From: Vibrio panuliri
Lineage (GTDB): Bacteria > Pseudomonadota > Gammaproteobacteria > Enterobacterales > Vibrionaceae
DNA: 64,000 nucleotides
Assembly: GCF_009938205.1 (NCBI RefSeq)
Contig: NZ_AP019654.1
Span: 1,674,001 to 1,738,000 of the forward strand
Direction: 5' to 3'
This document shows positions 26,502 to 35,600 of the stretch, in pieces (the stretch's first letter is position 1; each line of letters opens with the position of its first letter). Position numbers and translations under genes: made by a program. The notes beneath the pieces are model-generated. The model did not search any database. It had not been told where the DNA came from and saw only the letters and a list, made by a program, of their open reading frames with translations.

Positions 26502-27187
26502 TGATCCCTGCGACATTAAATGAGGTTGAGCAGATTTTCCTCGCGACAGAGAGCCATCAAACTCGTTCAATTTGTGTCACCGCCTGCCACTCTGGTGACG
26601 GCGTCACAACTATCGCCGCATCATTAGCGGAAAGACTCTTGTTGGCTGGTTACTCGACCCTATTGGTTGACTTAAATCCCTTTAAAACAGGGTTTGATTG
26701 CCAACCTTGCCTTGAACATCAATCGGACATTCAATGGTTGCAGCCTATCAACAGTTCCCAGCTGTTCACTGGTATCAAATTAGCCGACAATCCCAACCTT
26801 TTGGTCAATTTTCGTAACCCTAAGTTTCTTTCTAAGCAATTGACCTCGTGGCTCGATAGCTTTGACAAAATCGTAATTGATACCTCACCTGTACTGCAAA
26901 ACAACAAAAACAACATTCCCGCACAAACAGTCGCGAGTTGCTGCGATCACACCTTTTTAGTTGTACGGGGAGGACAAACAACACAAAGTCACCTGCTTGT
27001 CGCCAAACAGCTGTTTGACAGAAATAACGCCTTACTGGTGAGCTCAGTACTCAATAACATGCAGCAGTCATCGCTCGGAGAGGAGATCGTCAGAGAGCTT
27101 AACCGCGTTAAAGTGATTCCAAAACATTGGCGTGATAAATGGGCACAGAAGTTACTAAATAACGAGTGGTTGTCACATATTGCTTAA
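26498..27187 (+). CDS. sypD: SypD, CpsD/CapB-like ATPase with degenerate P-loop
   Basis: A 229-residue protein of the BY-kinase/MinD-like fold that normally partners the Wzz-type chain-length protein (SypO). Walker A' (STLLVDLNPF) and Walker B (KIVIDTSPV) are recognisable. The P-loop reads SGDGVTT, with valine at residue 36 where the nucleotide-binding lysine of GxGK[ST] is expected, and there is no tyrosine cluster at the C-terminus. It may therefore be a structural or regulatory partner and not an active kinase. It starts with a double ATG overlapping the sypC stop by 4 bases. Confidence 0.82.
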   Translation: MMIPATLNEVEQIFLATESHQTRSICVTACHSGDGVTTIAASLAERLLLAGYSTLLVDLNPFKTGFDCQPCLEHQSDIQWLQPINSSQLFTGIKLADNPNLLVNFRNPKFLSKQLTSWLDSFDKIVIDTSPVLQNNKNNIPAQTVASCCDHTFLVVRGGQTTQSHLLVAKQLFDRNNALLVSSVLNNMQQSSLGEEIVRELNRVKVIPKHWRDKWAQKLLNNEWLSHIA

Positions 27188-27259
27188 ATAATCCCATATC
27201 TAATCACAACTAATTGAAAGAACTGATCTATTCTTATAACTGTATTCATGGAGGACGCT

Positions 27260-27616
27260 GTGGAGAAAGAACTCGTTGATGAGGCTATCATTCAACAGAT
27301 GATAGAAGATACCGATAGCGAAGTGATGCCGATGCTGATCGATCACTACATAGCAGAGACGTTACATCGTACGCAAATTCTTGACCAAGCTTTCGTCGAG
27401 CAAGATATTGATGTGATTAAGTTTGAAAGTCACACCTTGGGCAGCACATCGCTCGCTCTTGGTAACCGTATGCTTTCGAACTTGGCGCGTAAGATTGAAC
27501 ATTTGTGTGTAACCGATCAAAAAGAGGCGGCATTAGCCCTTCATCGCGAACTGTTAAGTGTCGTTCAGCACTCAGTGGATGCATTAATACAACGTAAGGA
27601 ACTCGGTTTTTCATAA
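27260..27616 (+). CDS. Stand-alone HPt phosphotransfer protein in the sypE-sypF slot
   Basis: A 118-residue helical protein with the HPt signature ESHTLGSTSLALGN; the phospho-accepting histidine would be His58 from this start. The lysine usual three residues after it (HxxKG) is glycine here. HPt domains pass phosphate between hybrid kinases and response regulators; in Vibrio fischeri the HPt domain of SypF feeds SypG. Here the gene lies between sypD and sypG, where sypE and sypF would be. I prefer the GTG at 27260, which sits 5 bases after GGAGG, to the ATG at 27248, which lies within that ribosome site. Confidence 0.85.
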   Translation: MEKELVDEAIIQQMIEDTDSEVMPMLIDHYIAETLHRTQILDQAFVEQDIDVIKFESHTLGSTSLALGNRMLSNLARKIEHLCVTDQKEAALALHRELLSVVQHSVDALIQRKELGFS

Positions 27617-27644
27617 CCATAAAAATAAAACAAGGATGTATCTA

Positions 27645-29135
27645 ATGAAACCTAAAGTACTCCTGATTGAAGATTCGACATCATTGGCTCTACTGTATAA
27701 ACAGTATGTAAAGGATGAGCCCTATGATCTGTTTCATGTCGAAACTGGACGAGACGCAAAGGCTTTTATCGAACGAAACATGCCTGAGTTGGTGATATTA
27801 GATCTTAAATTACCCGACATGGATGGTGAAGAGATCCTTGACTGGATTGTCGAAAAACAACTGAATACTTCGGTCATCGTCGCCACTGCACACGGCTCTG
27901 TGGATGTTGCTGTACAGTTGTTACAAAAAGGGGCAAAAGATTTCCTCGAAAAGCCAATCAAATCAGACCGGTTGAAAACATCGATTAACCTACATCTTCA
28001 GCGAACTAAACTTGAAAACTTAGTCGAAGACATAGAGAACAAGTTCGATCGCCATCGTTTTCGTGGCTTTATCGGTAGCAGCATCGTCATGCAAGGTTTG
28101 TATAAAATAATTGACTCCGTCGCCCCAACCTCTGCAAGCGTGTTTATTATTGGGGAAAGTGGCACAGGTAAAGAGGTGTGTGCCAACGCTATCCATAAAG
28201 AAAGTCGTCGTGCTGACAAGCCTTTCGTTGCGATCAACTGCGGCGCTATTCCCAAAGATCTGATGGAAAGTGAAATATTTGGTCATGTAAAAGGCGCATT
28301 TACCGGAGCGACAACTGACCGCAAAGGGGCAGCCAGTCAAGCCGACGGTGGTACGCTGTTTTTAGATGAACTGTGCGAAATGGACTTGGAAATGCAGAAA
28401 AAGCTGCTGCGCTTTCTGCAAACTGGCACCTTTACCCCACTTGGCGCATCAAAAGAGCAAAAAGTGGATGTCAGAATCATCTGTGCCACCAACCGAGACC
28501 CACTTCAAGAAGTTGAAGAAGGGCGTTTTCGGGAAGATCTTTACTACCGAGTCCATGTCGTTCCGATTGAAATGCCACCACTTCGCGAACGTGGCAACGA
28601 TATTGTTGTCTTGGCAAAACATTTCTTACAACAGTATGCCATTGAAGATGAAAAGCAATTTCGTACTATAGCGAAAGATGCGGAGGCCCAGCTAAAACGC
28701 TATCAATGGCCGGGCAATGTACGTCAGCTACAAAATATTATCCGCAATATTGTTGTACTCAATGATGACAGTAAACTTCAGGTAGCCCACTTACCGGCCC
28801 AGTTCTCGCAAAATCGTAGCGAGCCCAAACGCACTTCAGTGGCGCCAGTCAAAAGCCAAACTATCAATGAAACACCGGTTGATGTACCTCCAACCTCATC
28901 ACTTGAAAACAGCGTAGATGCCCTGACTAATCATGCTCATGAAACGGTTCCTGATGCACAAAATGTGGTCATTCGCCCAATGTGGCAAATTGAGCGAGAA
29001 GCCATTCAGCAAGCGATCGAGTTCTGTGATGGTAACGTAATCAATGCCGCGGTACTCCTAGAGTTGAGCCCATCGACAGTTTATCGGAAGAAACAGGCTT
29101 GGGAAGCCGAAGATGAGCAATCATACGTGCAATGA
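27645..29135 (+). CDS. sypG: SypG, sigma-54-dependent response regulator
   Basis: A 496-residue NtrC-type activator of the syp promoters. The receiver domain (1-120) has the acidic pair Glu9-Asp10, phospho-acceptor Asp53 (VILDLKLPDMDG) and Lys in FLEKP. The AAA+ domain (about 140-370) has Walker A GESGTGKE, the sigma-54-contacting GAFTGA loop and Walker B GGTLFLDE. A helix-turn-helix (AAVLLELSPSTVYRK) ends the protein. A long Ser/Thr/Pro linker separates the last two domains. The start is the ATG at 27645; another ATG three codons upstream overlaps the ribosome site. It is expected to bind the TTCTCA boxes listed here. Confidence 0.95.
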   Translation: MKPKVLLIEDSTSLALLYKQYVKDEPYDLFHVETGRDAKAFIERNMPELVILDLKLPDMDGEEILDWIVEKQLNTSVIVATAHGSVDVAVQLLQKGAKDFLEKPIKSDRLKTSINLHLQRTKLENLVEDIENKFDRHRFRGFIGSSIVMQGLYKIIDSVAPTSASVFIIGESGTGKEVCANAIHKESRRADKPFVAINCGAIPKDLMESEIFGHVKGAFTGATTDRKGAASQADGGTLFLDELCEMDLEMQKKLLRFLQTGTFTPLGASKEQKVDVRIICATNRDPLQEVEEGRFREDLYYRVHVVPIEMPPLRERGNDIVVLAKHFLQQYAIEDEKQFRTIAKDAEAQLKRYQWPGNVRQLQNIIRNIVVLNDDSKLQVAHLPAQFSQNRSEPKRTSVAPVKSQTINETPVDVPPTSSLENSVDALTNHAHETVPDAQNVVIRPMWQIEREAIQQAIEFCDGNVINAAVLLELSPSTVYRKKQAWEAEDEQSYVQ

Positions 29136-30132
29136 AATATGGATTGTGCTCGATAGCCGACAGTTTGGCGGCATAGAAACCTATGTCGCCCAATTGGCGA
29201 ACGGCTTAGTCGCTCATAACCAGGCATGCAGAGTGCTATTGATTGAAAAATACACCCCGCTTTCACCACTGTGTGAAAAGCTGACCGCTCTTGGGATACC
29301 CTATCAATTTCTCGGCATCTCAAGCAAAACCGCATTGAAACATTTATGCCAATTGGTGAACAGAGACAAACCCATCGCACTCCATGCTAACGGCTACAAA
29401 GCCAACCTAATTGCTAAAGCGACAAGGTTGATGACAGGAGTCCGGTTGATTTCGACCTATCACGCCGGCGAAACGCCCAAGGGACGAATGTGGCTCTATG
29501 ATTGGTTAGATAGAACGTCGGCGTTTATCGCCAACCATGCTGTTGTGGTAAGCCAAGCGATTGGACGGAAAATTCCCTCATCAACGCGGTACATTGAAAA
29601 CTTCGTTGATTCGCATACGATCGAAGCCAAACATGGCGAGCAAATCGCATTTGTCGGTCGATTAAGTGAAGAGAAAGCCCCCGACCGATACTTAAGGCTT
29701 GCTCAAAAGTTTCCCCTGCATACTTTTCACTTGTACGGCACAGGAGATCTCGCGGATAAACTTGCCACGCACGCACCTCAAAACTGCCAGTTTCACGGGC
29801 ATCAAAACGATATGTCGCAGGTATGGCCCAGTATCTCTCTGATTGTGATCTGCTCACATTATGAAGGTCTGCCGATGGTCGCATTAGAAGCGATGGCGAG
29901 AGGCATCATCGTTATTGCAACCCGGGTAGGTGAATTGCCGCAACTTATTGTCCCTCATCAAAATGGTTACCTTGCTGATGATGAAGAGCAGTTGGCTGTT
30001 TGCGTGCAGGAGTGGTTGTCTCTTTCATTCACACAACAGAAGCTATTGCGCGAGCATGCAATCAATACCATTCGAAGCAACTATTCTCAACAATCTATCA
30101 TCCCTAAAATGCTCGCGCTCTACTCCAAATAA
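29113..30132 (+). CDS. sypH: SypH, GT4-type glycosyltransferase
   Basis: A 339-residue cytoplasmic glycosyltransferase of GT-B fold. The acceptor-side N-terminus reads DSRQFGGIETYVAQLANGL; the donor site is CSHYEGLPMVALEAMARG, holding the two glutamates of the E-x7-E motif. It overlaps the end of sypG by 23 bases and is the last gene of the first syp operon. The sugar transferred is unknown. Confidence 0.9.
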   Translation: MSNHTCNEIWIVLDSRQFGGIETYVAQLANGLVAHNQACRVLLIEKYTPLSPLCEKLTALGIPYQFLGISSKTALKHLCQLVNRDKPIALHANGYKANLIAKATRLMTGVRLISTYHAGETPKGRMWLYDWLDRTSAFIANHAVVVSQAIGRKIPSSTRYIENFVDSHTIEAKHGEQIAFVGRLSEEKAPDRYLRLAQKFPLHTFHLYGTGDLADKLATHAPQNCQFHGHQNDMSQVWPSISLIVICSHYEGLPMVALEAMARGIIVIATRVGELPQLIVPHQNGYLADDEEQLAVCVQEWLSLSFTQQKLLREHAINTIRSNYSQQSIIPKMLALYSK

Positions 30133-30146
30133 GCGCTCCATTTTGC

Positions 30147-30161
30147 TTCTCAAAATGACAA
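30147..30161 (+). promoter_or_regulatory. SypG enhancer box of the sypI operon
   Basis: TTCTCAAAATGACAA, one base from the perfect sypA palindrome, 15 bases after the sypH stop and 78 bp before the -24 GG. Confidence 0.78.
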
Positions 30162-30230
30162 TCTGTCTGCTCCTGTGTAGCACTAGCATTAAATCACCTT
30201 AAAAACAAAGGCTTAGCATACCCATCCTAT

Positions 30231-30246
30231 TGGCATTTACCTTGCA
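30231..30246 (+). promoter_or_regulatory. Sigma-54 promoter of the sypI operon
   Basis: TGGCATTTACCTTGCA has GG-N10-GC spacing and an intact TTGCA, the best match in the window. It lies 40 bp before the sypI start. Confidence 0.85.
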
Positions 30247-30285
30247 GTCTTGATGCATATCCACAAAAAAGCACAAGGCTAGGTT

Positions 30286-31518
30286 ATGCATTTTCGACAA
30301 AAGATTTTATTTGTTCACTATGGCGATAATTGGATTCGCGGCAGTGAACGGTGCCTACTGGATCTGATAACTCATCTAGACAGCGAACAGTTCGAAGCCG
30401 TGGTTTGGACTAACAACTCAATGTTGATCCCCCACCTTAAGCAGCTGCAAGTTGAGTATCAAATTGACAATTTTCCTATTCTTCTCGGCTGGCAAGCACC
30501 AAAAGCGGATATCAACAGTTGGGCCAAGCTGGTCAGAAAAGGGAAGAAGCTGATCAAGCAACATCAAATTGACTTAGTGCATGTGAACAGTGCCGCGCCT
30601 TGCCAATGGATGTCAATCGCGACTCGTCAGTCTGGTTGCCCTATGCTTACCCACCTTCATAGTGACTATTTAAGCCGTGACCGTACGACTTTAGGTGTCC
30701 ATCTCTCTCCTTTTGTGATGACCGCCAGTCACGCGATATCACACAATTTGCTTAAAGATGGCTACCCCAAAGAGCGTTTAAACGTCGTCCACAATGGTAT
30801 CAATATCCAACGACTTGAAGAACAGCCTCAAGTTGATGTCGTTGAACAACTAGAGCTAGATGACGACGCCATCATCTACGCCACCGTTGGTTCGTTGATT
30901 CACCGTAAAGGAGTTGATCGCATATTGATCGCCTTACGTCACTTATTGCTTGAATACCCCAATAGTCATCTGGTGGTCATTGGAGACGGGGAAGAGCGGG
31001 ACAATTTACAGCAAGCATGCCGAACCCTGCATCTCGAAGGACACGTACATTTTGTTGGCGAGCAAAGCAATGTGGTCGGTTGGCTCAAAGGCTGCCATGC
31101 TTTCGTCAGTGCTGCGCGAGAAGAAGCATTTGGACTCGTGATAGCGGAAGCGGCCGTTGCCAACTTACCTATTGTCGCCCCTTTTGAGGGGGGGATTCCT
31201 GAAGTCGTTCAACATGGCGAGACTGCCCTACTCTTTGCCAACCATGGTTACGGTCCTCTATTGGATATGATGCGTTGCATACAAAGCCACCCTTATGATT
31301 GCCAAGCCATTGCCCACAATGCCCATAAACACGTAAAAAAGAACTTCACTGTTGAACGCTACGTTGAGCAAATTGAGCATCTTTACCAACAGATTTTACA
31401 AGCCGAACGCCTTGATTTTCCTCCACTGAAAGATGGCTTAAAACCAATTAAGACCGCAATTGCGAAACGTAAAAAAGATGGAGGTGACTATGACTCGTCA
31501 ACACAACATCATCTTTGA
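30286..31518 (+). CDS. sypI: SypI, GT4-type glycosyltransferase
   Basis: A 410-residue glycosyltransferase. The N-terminus (GDNWIRGSERCLLDLITHL) has the usual glycine-rich acceptor loop, and the C-terminal domain has KGVDRILIAL, VGEQ and the donor site AAREEAFGLVIAEAAVANLP with the E-x7-E glutamates. It is first in the operon sypIJKL with its own SypG box. The AAGGCTAGG just before the ATG can serve as ribosome site. Confidence 0.92.
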   Translation: MHFRQKILFVHYGDNWIRGSERCLLDLITHLDSEQFEAVVWTNNSMLIPHLKQLQVEYQIDNFPILLGWQAPKADINSWAKLVRKGKKLIKQHQIDLVHVNSAAPCQWMSIATRQSGCPMLTHLHSDYLSRDRTTLGVHLSPFVMTASHAISHNLLKDGYPKERLNVVHNGINIQRLEEQPQVDVVEQLELDDDAIIYATVGSLIHRKGVDRILIALRHLLLEYPNSHLVVIGDGEERDNLQQACRTLHLEGHVHFVGEQSNVVGWLKGCHAFVSAAREEAFGLVIAEAAVANLPIVAPFEGGIPEVVQHGETALLFANHGYGPLLDMMRCIQSHPYDCQAIAHNAHKHVKKNFTVERYVEQIEHLYQQILQAERLDFPPLKDGLKPIKTAIAKRKKDGGDYDSSTQHHL

Positions 31519-32689
31519 TCCTATTGCTTTCAAAGGCGGTTCTAAGATCGCCACCGCTGAAGCATTAAGTTTATGTGAGCCAAGCAAAGTTCACTTCACT
31601 GTCATAACTTGCGACCGCGAATTTTGGCAGCAGAGCGCATTAGCCAAAGTACATCGCGTTAAAATCGTTAAACTGCCCGCTATACCCTGGTTGCGAGAAC
31701 AAGTACATGGTCCACTGTTCTGGTTAAATCAGGTGTACTTCACCATCATGCTTTTGGGTTGCACTTTGTTGTTTGGTCGACCTCATCGCCTCATAGGCGC
31801 TTCTGGACCTGGCGTTGATATGCCTGTGTATTTATTAACGTGGGTGCTTAAATGCTCCGTCATCCAACTGATCCACGGCAACGTCGCGTGTTCACGGTCA
31901 ATCGGTTGGTGCTTAACCCGTGCCGAACGTGTTTTTTACCTTGCGTCGACCAAACAGAGCTTACTCGACTCTCTCGCCCGCTATTATCAACACAAGTCCA
32001 ACTCAGAAGACAGTGAAGCACAAGCAAAGAGTGAACTGGGAAAACCTCATTTTGAACGTTTTGTTAATGGGATTACCGACGAGAATTGGCCATCACTCAG
32101 TCACGCTGAAGAGGCTCGCTGCTTATGGGCAGCCTCTTTGTTACGCTGGAAAGGTCTTGAGCGCTTTATCACTGCCTTGCGTCTTGTTCATCGCCATCAA
32201 CCCATCTACTCTACGATTTGCTACATAAAACCCAAGCAGATCAAACTTGGCGTCTCGAATGCCCCAGTCGATATTCCCCTAACAGATTGGTATCACGACC
32301 CGTACAATTTTGACCAACTAAGGAGCCATTGTTCGATTTTCGTATCGACCAGTGACAACGAACCATTTGGTCTTTCTATCCTTGAAGCGCTTGCAGCAGG
32401 AATGTGTGTCGTGATTCCAAATGACAACAGTTACTGGGATCAGCACCTCAGCCACGGCGTAGACTGCATTAAATATCAAACCGGTGATGAAGCCTCGTTA
32501 GCCAACGCACTTCTGTTGCTGCAGCAAAACCCTCTGACATTAGCAAGCATTAGGGCTCAATCATTGTTGCGCGCAGAGCACTACCACGCCGCCGATCGCT
32601 ACCGTGAAATCATCGCAGCGGTTAGCACACCACAATGGATAAAGAGCGCCGACTTATTCAATGTTGATGGTGTTAAGAAGGGTTTATGA
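31490..32689 (+). CDS. sypJ: SypJ, GT4-type glycosyltransferase
   Basis: A 399-residue glycosyltransferase. Donor site DNEPFGLSILEALAAGMCVV with both E-x7-E glutamates; N-terminal loop FDPIAFKGGSKIATAE. A hydrophobic segment near residue 75-95 may lie on the membrane. The ATG at 31490 follows GGAGGTG and overlaps sypI by 29 bases; ten further codons upstream are open but lack a ribosome site. Confidence 0.9.
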   Translation: MTRQHNIIFDPIAFKGGSKIATAEALSLCEPSKVHFTVITCDREFWQQSALAKVHRVKIVKLPAIPWLREQVHGPLFWLNQVYFTIMLLGCTLLFGRPHRLIGASGPGVDMPVYLLTWVLKCSVIQLIHGNVACSRSIGWCLTRAERVFYLASTKQSLLDSLARYYQHKSNSEDSEAQAKSELGKPHFERFVNGITDENWPSLSHAEEARCLWAASLLRWKGLERFITALRLVHRHQPIYSTICYIKPKQIKLGVSNAPVDIPLTDWYHDPYNFDQLRSHCSIFVSTSDNEPFGLSILEALAAGMCVVIPNDNSYWDQHLSHGVDCIKYQTGDEASLANALLLLQQNPLTLASIRAQSLLRAEHYHAADRYREIIAAVSTPQWIKSADLFNVDGVKKGL

Positions 32690-34131
32690 GTAGCAGTGCA
32701 AACCCCGTCCAAAGCATGTTTCTCTATGGACTGGCTCTGTTGTTTCTCAAAGGGGCATCATTAATCGCTTTACCAGTCATGACCTTTTTCCTTACAGTCG
32801 AACAGATTGGTCAGTTAGAACTCATTGCCGTCACACAGACCTTTTTCGCTCTGTTGGTTTCGTTATCAATGCATGAAAACCTGTATCGTTTTGTAGCCAC
32901 CATTGATAGTCGCCGCCAACGCCATTTAGCCGTGAGTCAGCTATATAACACCACCATGTTGCTGTCGCTCACTTTCATTGCTCTTCTCACCATCGGATAC
33001 TGGCTATACCATCGCTATTTCGCCATGGATCATGGCTATTTCACCCCCACTCAATTAGCGTTAATGGCTGGAGGGCTAGCGGTACAAGGCAGCATTGAAA
33101 TCAGTCTGGCATGGTTGCGCTTACAGGACAAAGCATGGACTTTTTTTAAACTGAGTCTCTTTTGTGCCAGTTTACAAGTCGGGTTAATCATAGCGGCGGT
33201 TTCACTTTCGCCAACGGTAACCACCGTGCTAGCGGTCGGGGTATTTTGCGTCTTTGTCCAGTTAACTCTTTTACATCTACACAACCAATTTCAACTTAAG
33301 CTGCTTAATATTCAACAACTCAAAGCTTATCTCAAATACTGTCTACCAATCATGTTGTCCGCGCTGGTTGCATTTGCGCTTAATGGCGGTGAACGCTGGA
33401 TGTTGGTTCAAGGCCACCGTTTTGATCTTCTTGCCCAATACGCCATTGCGCTTAAGTTTTCACTTGCCGTTGGCATTCTACTCCAACCGTTTCATATGTG
33501 GTGGATGCCAAAACGGTTTGAATATTGGCGCAATAGTGGGGAATCAGTAACATCAAAAATTAGCCAGTTCGGCATCGTCTATGCGTGTTTACTCGCACTT
33601 GCTGTCACTTGGGGCGGAAAGATATTTATATCCGTATTTCTGCCAACCCAATACCAATTGGCTAGCTATCTTATCGCCGTCACCGTAATTGCAATGTTAT
33701 TTAAAGAGCTCACCGAGATCATCAACATTGGGTTACTAAAAGCGAAACGTACCCAAACCCTATTTACCATCAATGCTTGTATTACGCTTTTTTTTGTTGG
33801 CTCCATTTTAATCATCTGCAGACTCAGTGATGCCAACCCTTTGTGGATTGTTTCCATTGGTATCTGCTTTGCTCAAGCTTTGCGTTGCTCTGCGATTTTT
33901 ATTGCAAGTCAGTCGTTGAGTGCGCTCCCGTATCAAACTGGTAGAGCGGTCTTGTTCATCTGCTTAACCGCGAGCTTAATTCTTAGCACATGGCTGGTTA
34001 ATGCCACCTTAACCAGTGCTGTATTCCTCATGCTTGAACTCATCACTTTGGCGGTGGTGGCACACCATATAAATCTGTTCAAACACCCTTTCCACAAGAT
34101 GCGTAAGGCGATGCTAAGGATGGAAGCATGA
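32686..34131 (+). CDS. sypK: SypK, Wzx-type oligosaccharide flippase
   Basis: A 481-residue integral membrane protein with about 12-14 hydrophobic segments, of the polysaccharide-flippase (MOP) superfamily. It would move the lipid-linked Syp repeat unit across the inner membrane. Few charged residues lie within the membrane segments apart from the ALNGGERWML loop, common to this family. It overlaps sypJ and sypL by 4 bases each (ATGA), so it is translated with them. Confidence 0.88.
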   Translation: MSSSANPVQSMFLYGLALLFLKGASLIALPVMTFFLTVEQIGQLELIAVTQTFFALLVSLSMHENLYRFVATIDSRRQRHLAVSQLYNTTMLLSLTFIALLTIGYWLYHRYFAMDHGYFTPTQLALMAGGLAVQGSIEISLAWLRLQDKAWTFFKLSLFCASLQVGLIIAAVSLSPTVTTVLAVGVFCVFVQLTLLHLHNQFQLKLLNIQQLKAYLKYCLPIMLSALVAFALNGGERWMLVQGHRFDLLAQYAIALKFSLAVGILLQPFHMWWMPKRFEYWRNSGESVTSKISQFGIVYACLLALAVTWGGKIFISVFLPTQYQLASYLIAVTVIAMLFKELTEIINIGLLKAKRTQTLFTINACITLFFVGSILIICRLSDANPLWIVSIGICFAQALRCSAIFIASQSLSALPYQTGRAVLFICLTASLILSTWLVNATLTSAVFLMLELITLAVVAHHINLFKHPFHKMRKAMLRMEA

Positions 34132-35504
34132 GACAAGCGACGCCCAACTTTCATCTCTTTATCTTGTTTACACTCTGTTGTGGTTTAGCAGCTGTATGGT
34201 TATTGGTGCCAGACCCGCGTCTTATCATCGCACTGTGTCTGCTTCCTCTCGGGGCCTTATTTGTTGTTAATCAGACTTTCTGGTTAGTTAGCTTGTTCGT
34301 GATTTTTTCTTTCTTTCGTATCCATGAAGCCTTTCCTCAACTCTATCACCTACGTATCCCTTTACTACTTTCGATGGGTTCACTCAGTGCGTTACTTTGG
34401 CATGTGTTAATCACCAAACAACTCAAGCCTTATTGGCACCCAGTGCTAACTTGGATGAGCCTTTTCTGGCTGATCGTAATTTTCGGCATTGTGTTTGCCG
34501 CCAATCGAGGGATTGCTCTCGAATACTTCAAGAATATCTACTGGAAAATCATGGTAATGTCTCTTGCCATCACTTGGCTGGTTAATACCAGTGCAAGCGT
34601 TAAGAAAATTTCGCTGTTGATTATATTCGCTGGGCTTTTGGTGGCAGGTGTTGCAATTAGCAACTCAATTAACGGTATCGGCTTAGTCGAGGGCAGTCGT
34701 GTGACCATCGGCCGCGACTTAGGCTCAATGCTCGGCGACCCAAATGACTTGTCATTGGTTTTGATGTTTCCACTCGCCTTCTCTCTCAGTTTGATGATGA
34801 CCAAGTCGCTTGGTGTCGTTCGGGTTCTTGGCTTGCTCTGTTCTGTGGCAGCATTGTTCGCCGTTATTGCAACACAAAGCCGTGGAGGGTTGCTTGGGTG
34901 TGTCGCTGTACTTGGCATGTTAGGTCTAAAACACATTCGTTCAAGAACCCTACTTGTTACCATCGCTATCATTGCGGCAGCCGCCCTGTATGCAGTAGCA
35001 GACATTTCAGATCGTCAATCCGGAGGCGCTGCGGAAGAAGGTATTGATGCCTCGGCGATGGGCCGCTTATACGCTTGGGAAGCCGCGTTTAAAATGGCGA
35101 TTGAGCACCCATTCAGTGGTGTGGGTATCGATAACTTTTATGCCAACTACTATTTCTATAGCTCACATTGGGATGGGCTCAATCACGCCGTCCATAGCAC
35201 TTGGTTTGGCGTGCTTGCCGAAACGGGCTTTGTTGGTTTAGTCGTATTTATTGGTTTGATTGTTTGTGTACTAAAAACGTGTCGCAAGAGCATCGAAATC
35301 ATCAATTCAGACCCTGACTCTTACTCCCCTTATATCCACGCCACGACCTATGCGGTGTTGTCCGGTATCGTTGGCACTATTGTTTCGGGAACCTTTCTCA
35401 CTCAAGGTTTCAACTGGCCTATCTATATCCTCTCAGCCTTGGCGGTTGCGTGTCGACAAGTCATTCAAAATGATTCTCAGAATAAAAATCAAGCTTCACC
35501 CTAG
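34128..35504 (+). CDS. sypL: SypL, O-antigen polymerase/ligase family protein
   Basis: A 458-residue membrane protein with about 12 segments and a large periplasmic loop late in the protein. ATQSRGGLLG and the loop segment PFSGVGIDNFYANY are typical of the Wzy/WaaL O-antigen ligase family. It would polymerise the flipped units or ligate the polymer. It ends the sypIJKL operon; the SypG box of the next operon lies inside its last codons. Confidence 0.88.
   Translation: MRQATPNFHLFILFTLCCGLAAVWLLVPDPRLIIALCLLPLGALFVVNQTFWLVSLFVIFSFFRIHEAFPQLYHLRIPLLLSMGSLSALLWHVLITKQLKPYWHPVLTWMSLFWLIVIFGIVFAANRGIALEYFKNIYWKIMVMSLAITWLVNTSASVKKISLLIIFAGLLVAGVAISNSINGIGLVEGSRVTIGRDLGSMLGDPNDLSLVLMFPLAFSLSLMMTKSLGVVRVLGLLCSVAALFAVIATQSRGGLLGCVAVLGMLGLKHIRSRTLLVTIAIIAAAALYAVADISDRQSGGAAEEGIDASAMGRLYAWEAAFKMAIEHPFSGVGIDNFYANYYFYSSHWDGLNHAVHSTWFGVLAETGFVGLVVFIGLIVCVLKTCRKSIEIINSDPDSYSPYIHATTYAVLSGIVGTIVSGTFLTQGFNWPIYILSALAVACRQVIQNDSQNKNQASP
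35474..35488 (+). promoter_or_regulatory. SypG enhancer box of the sypM operon
   Basis: TTCTCAGAATAAAAA keeps the left half exactly, while the right half is weak. It lies within the 3' end of sypL, 69 bp before the -24 GG. Confidence 0.65.
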
Positions 35505-35548
35505 CCACACCACAAACTTATCTAATTGTTTTTACTAGTTTATTTAAA

Positions 35549-35564
35549 TGGCACGCAATATGAA
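35549..35564 (+). promoter_or_regulatory. Sigma-54-like promoter of the sypM operon
   Basis: TGGCACGCAATATGAA has a perfect -24 half, with GA in place of GC at -12. It lies 37 bp before the sypM start. Confidence 0.65.
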
Positions 35565-35600
35565 ACAACCTGATTAAACTCATAGTTTACGAGGTTGATA

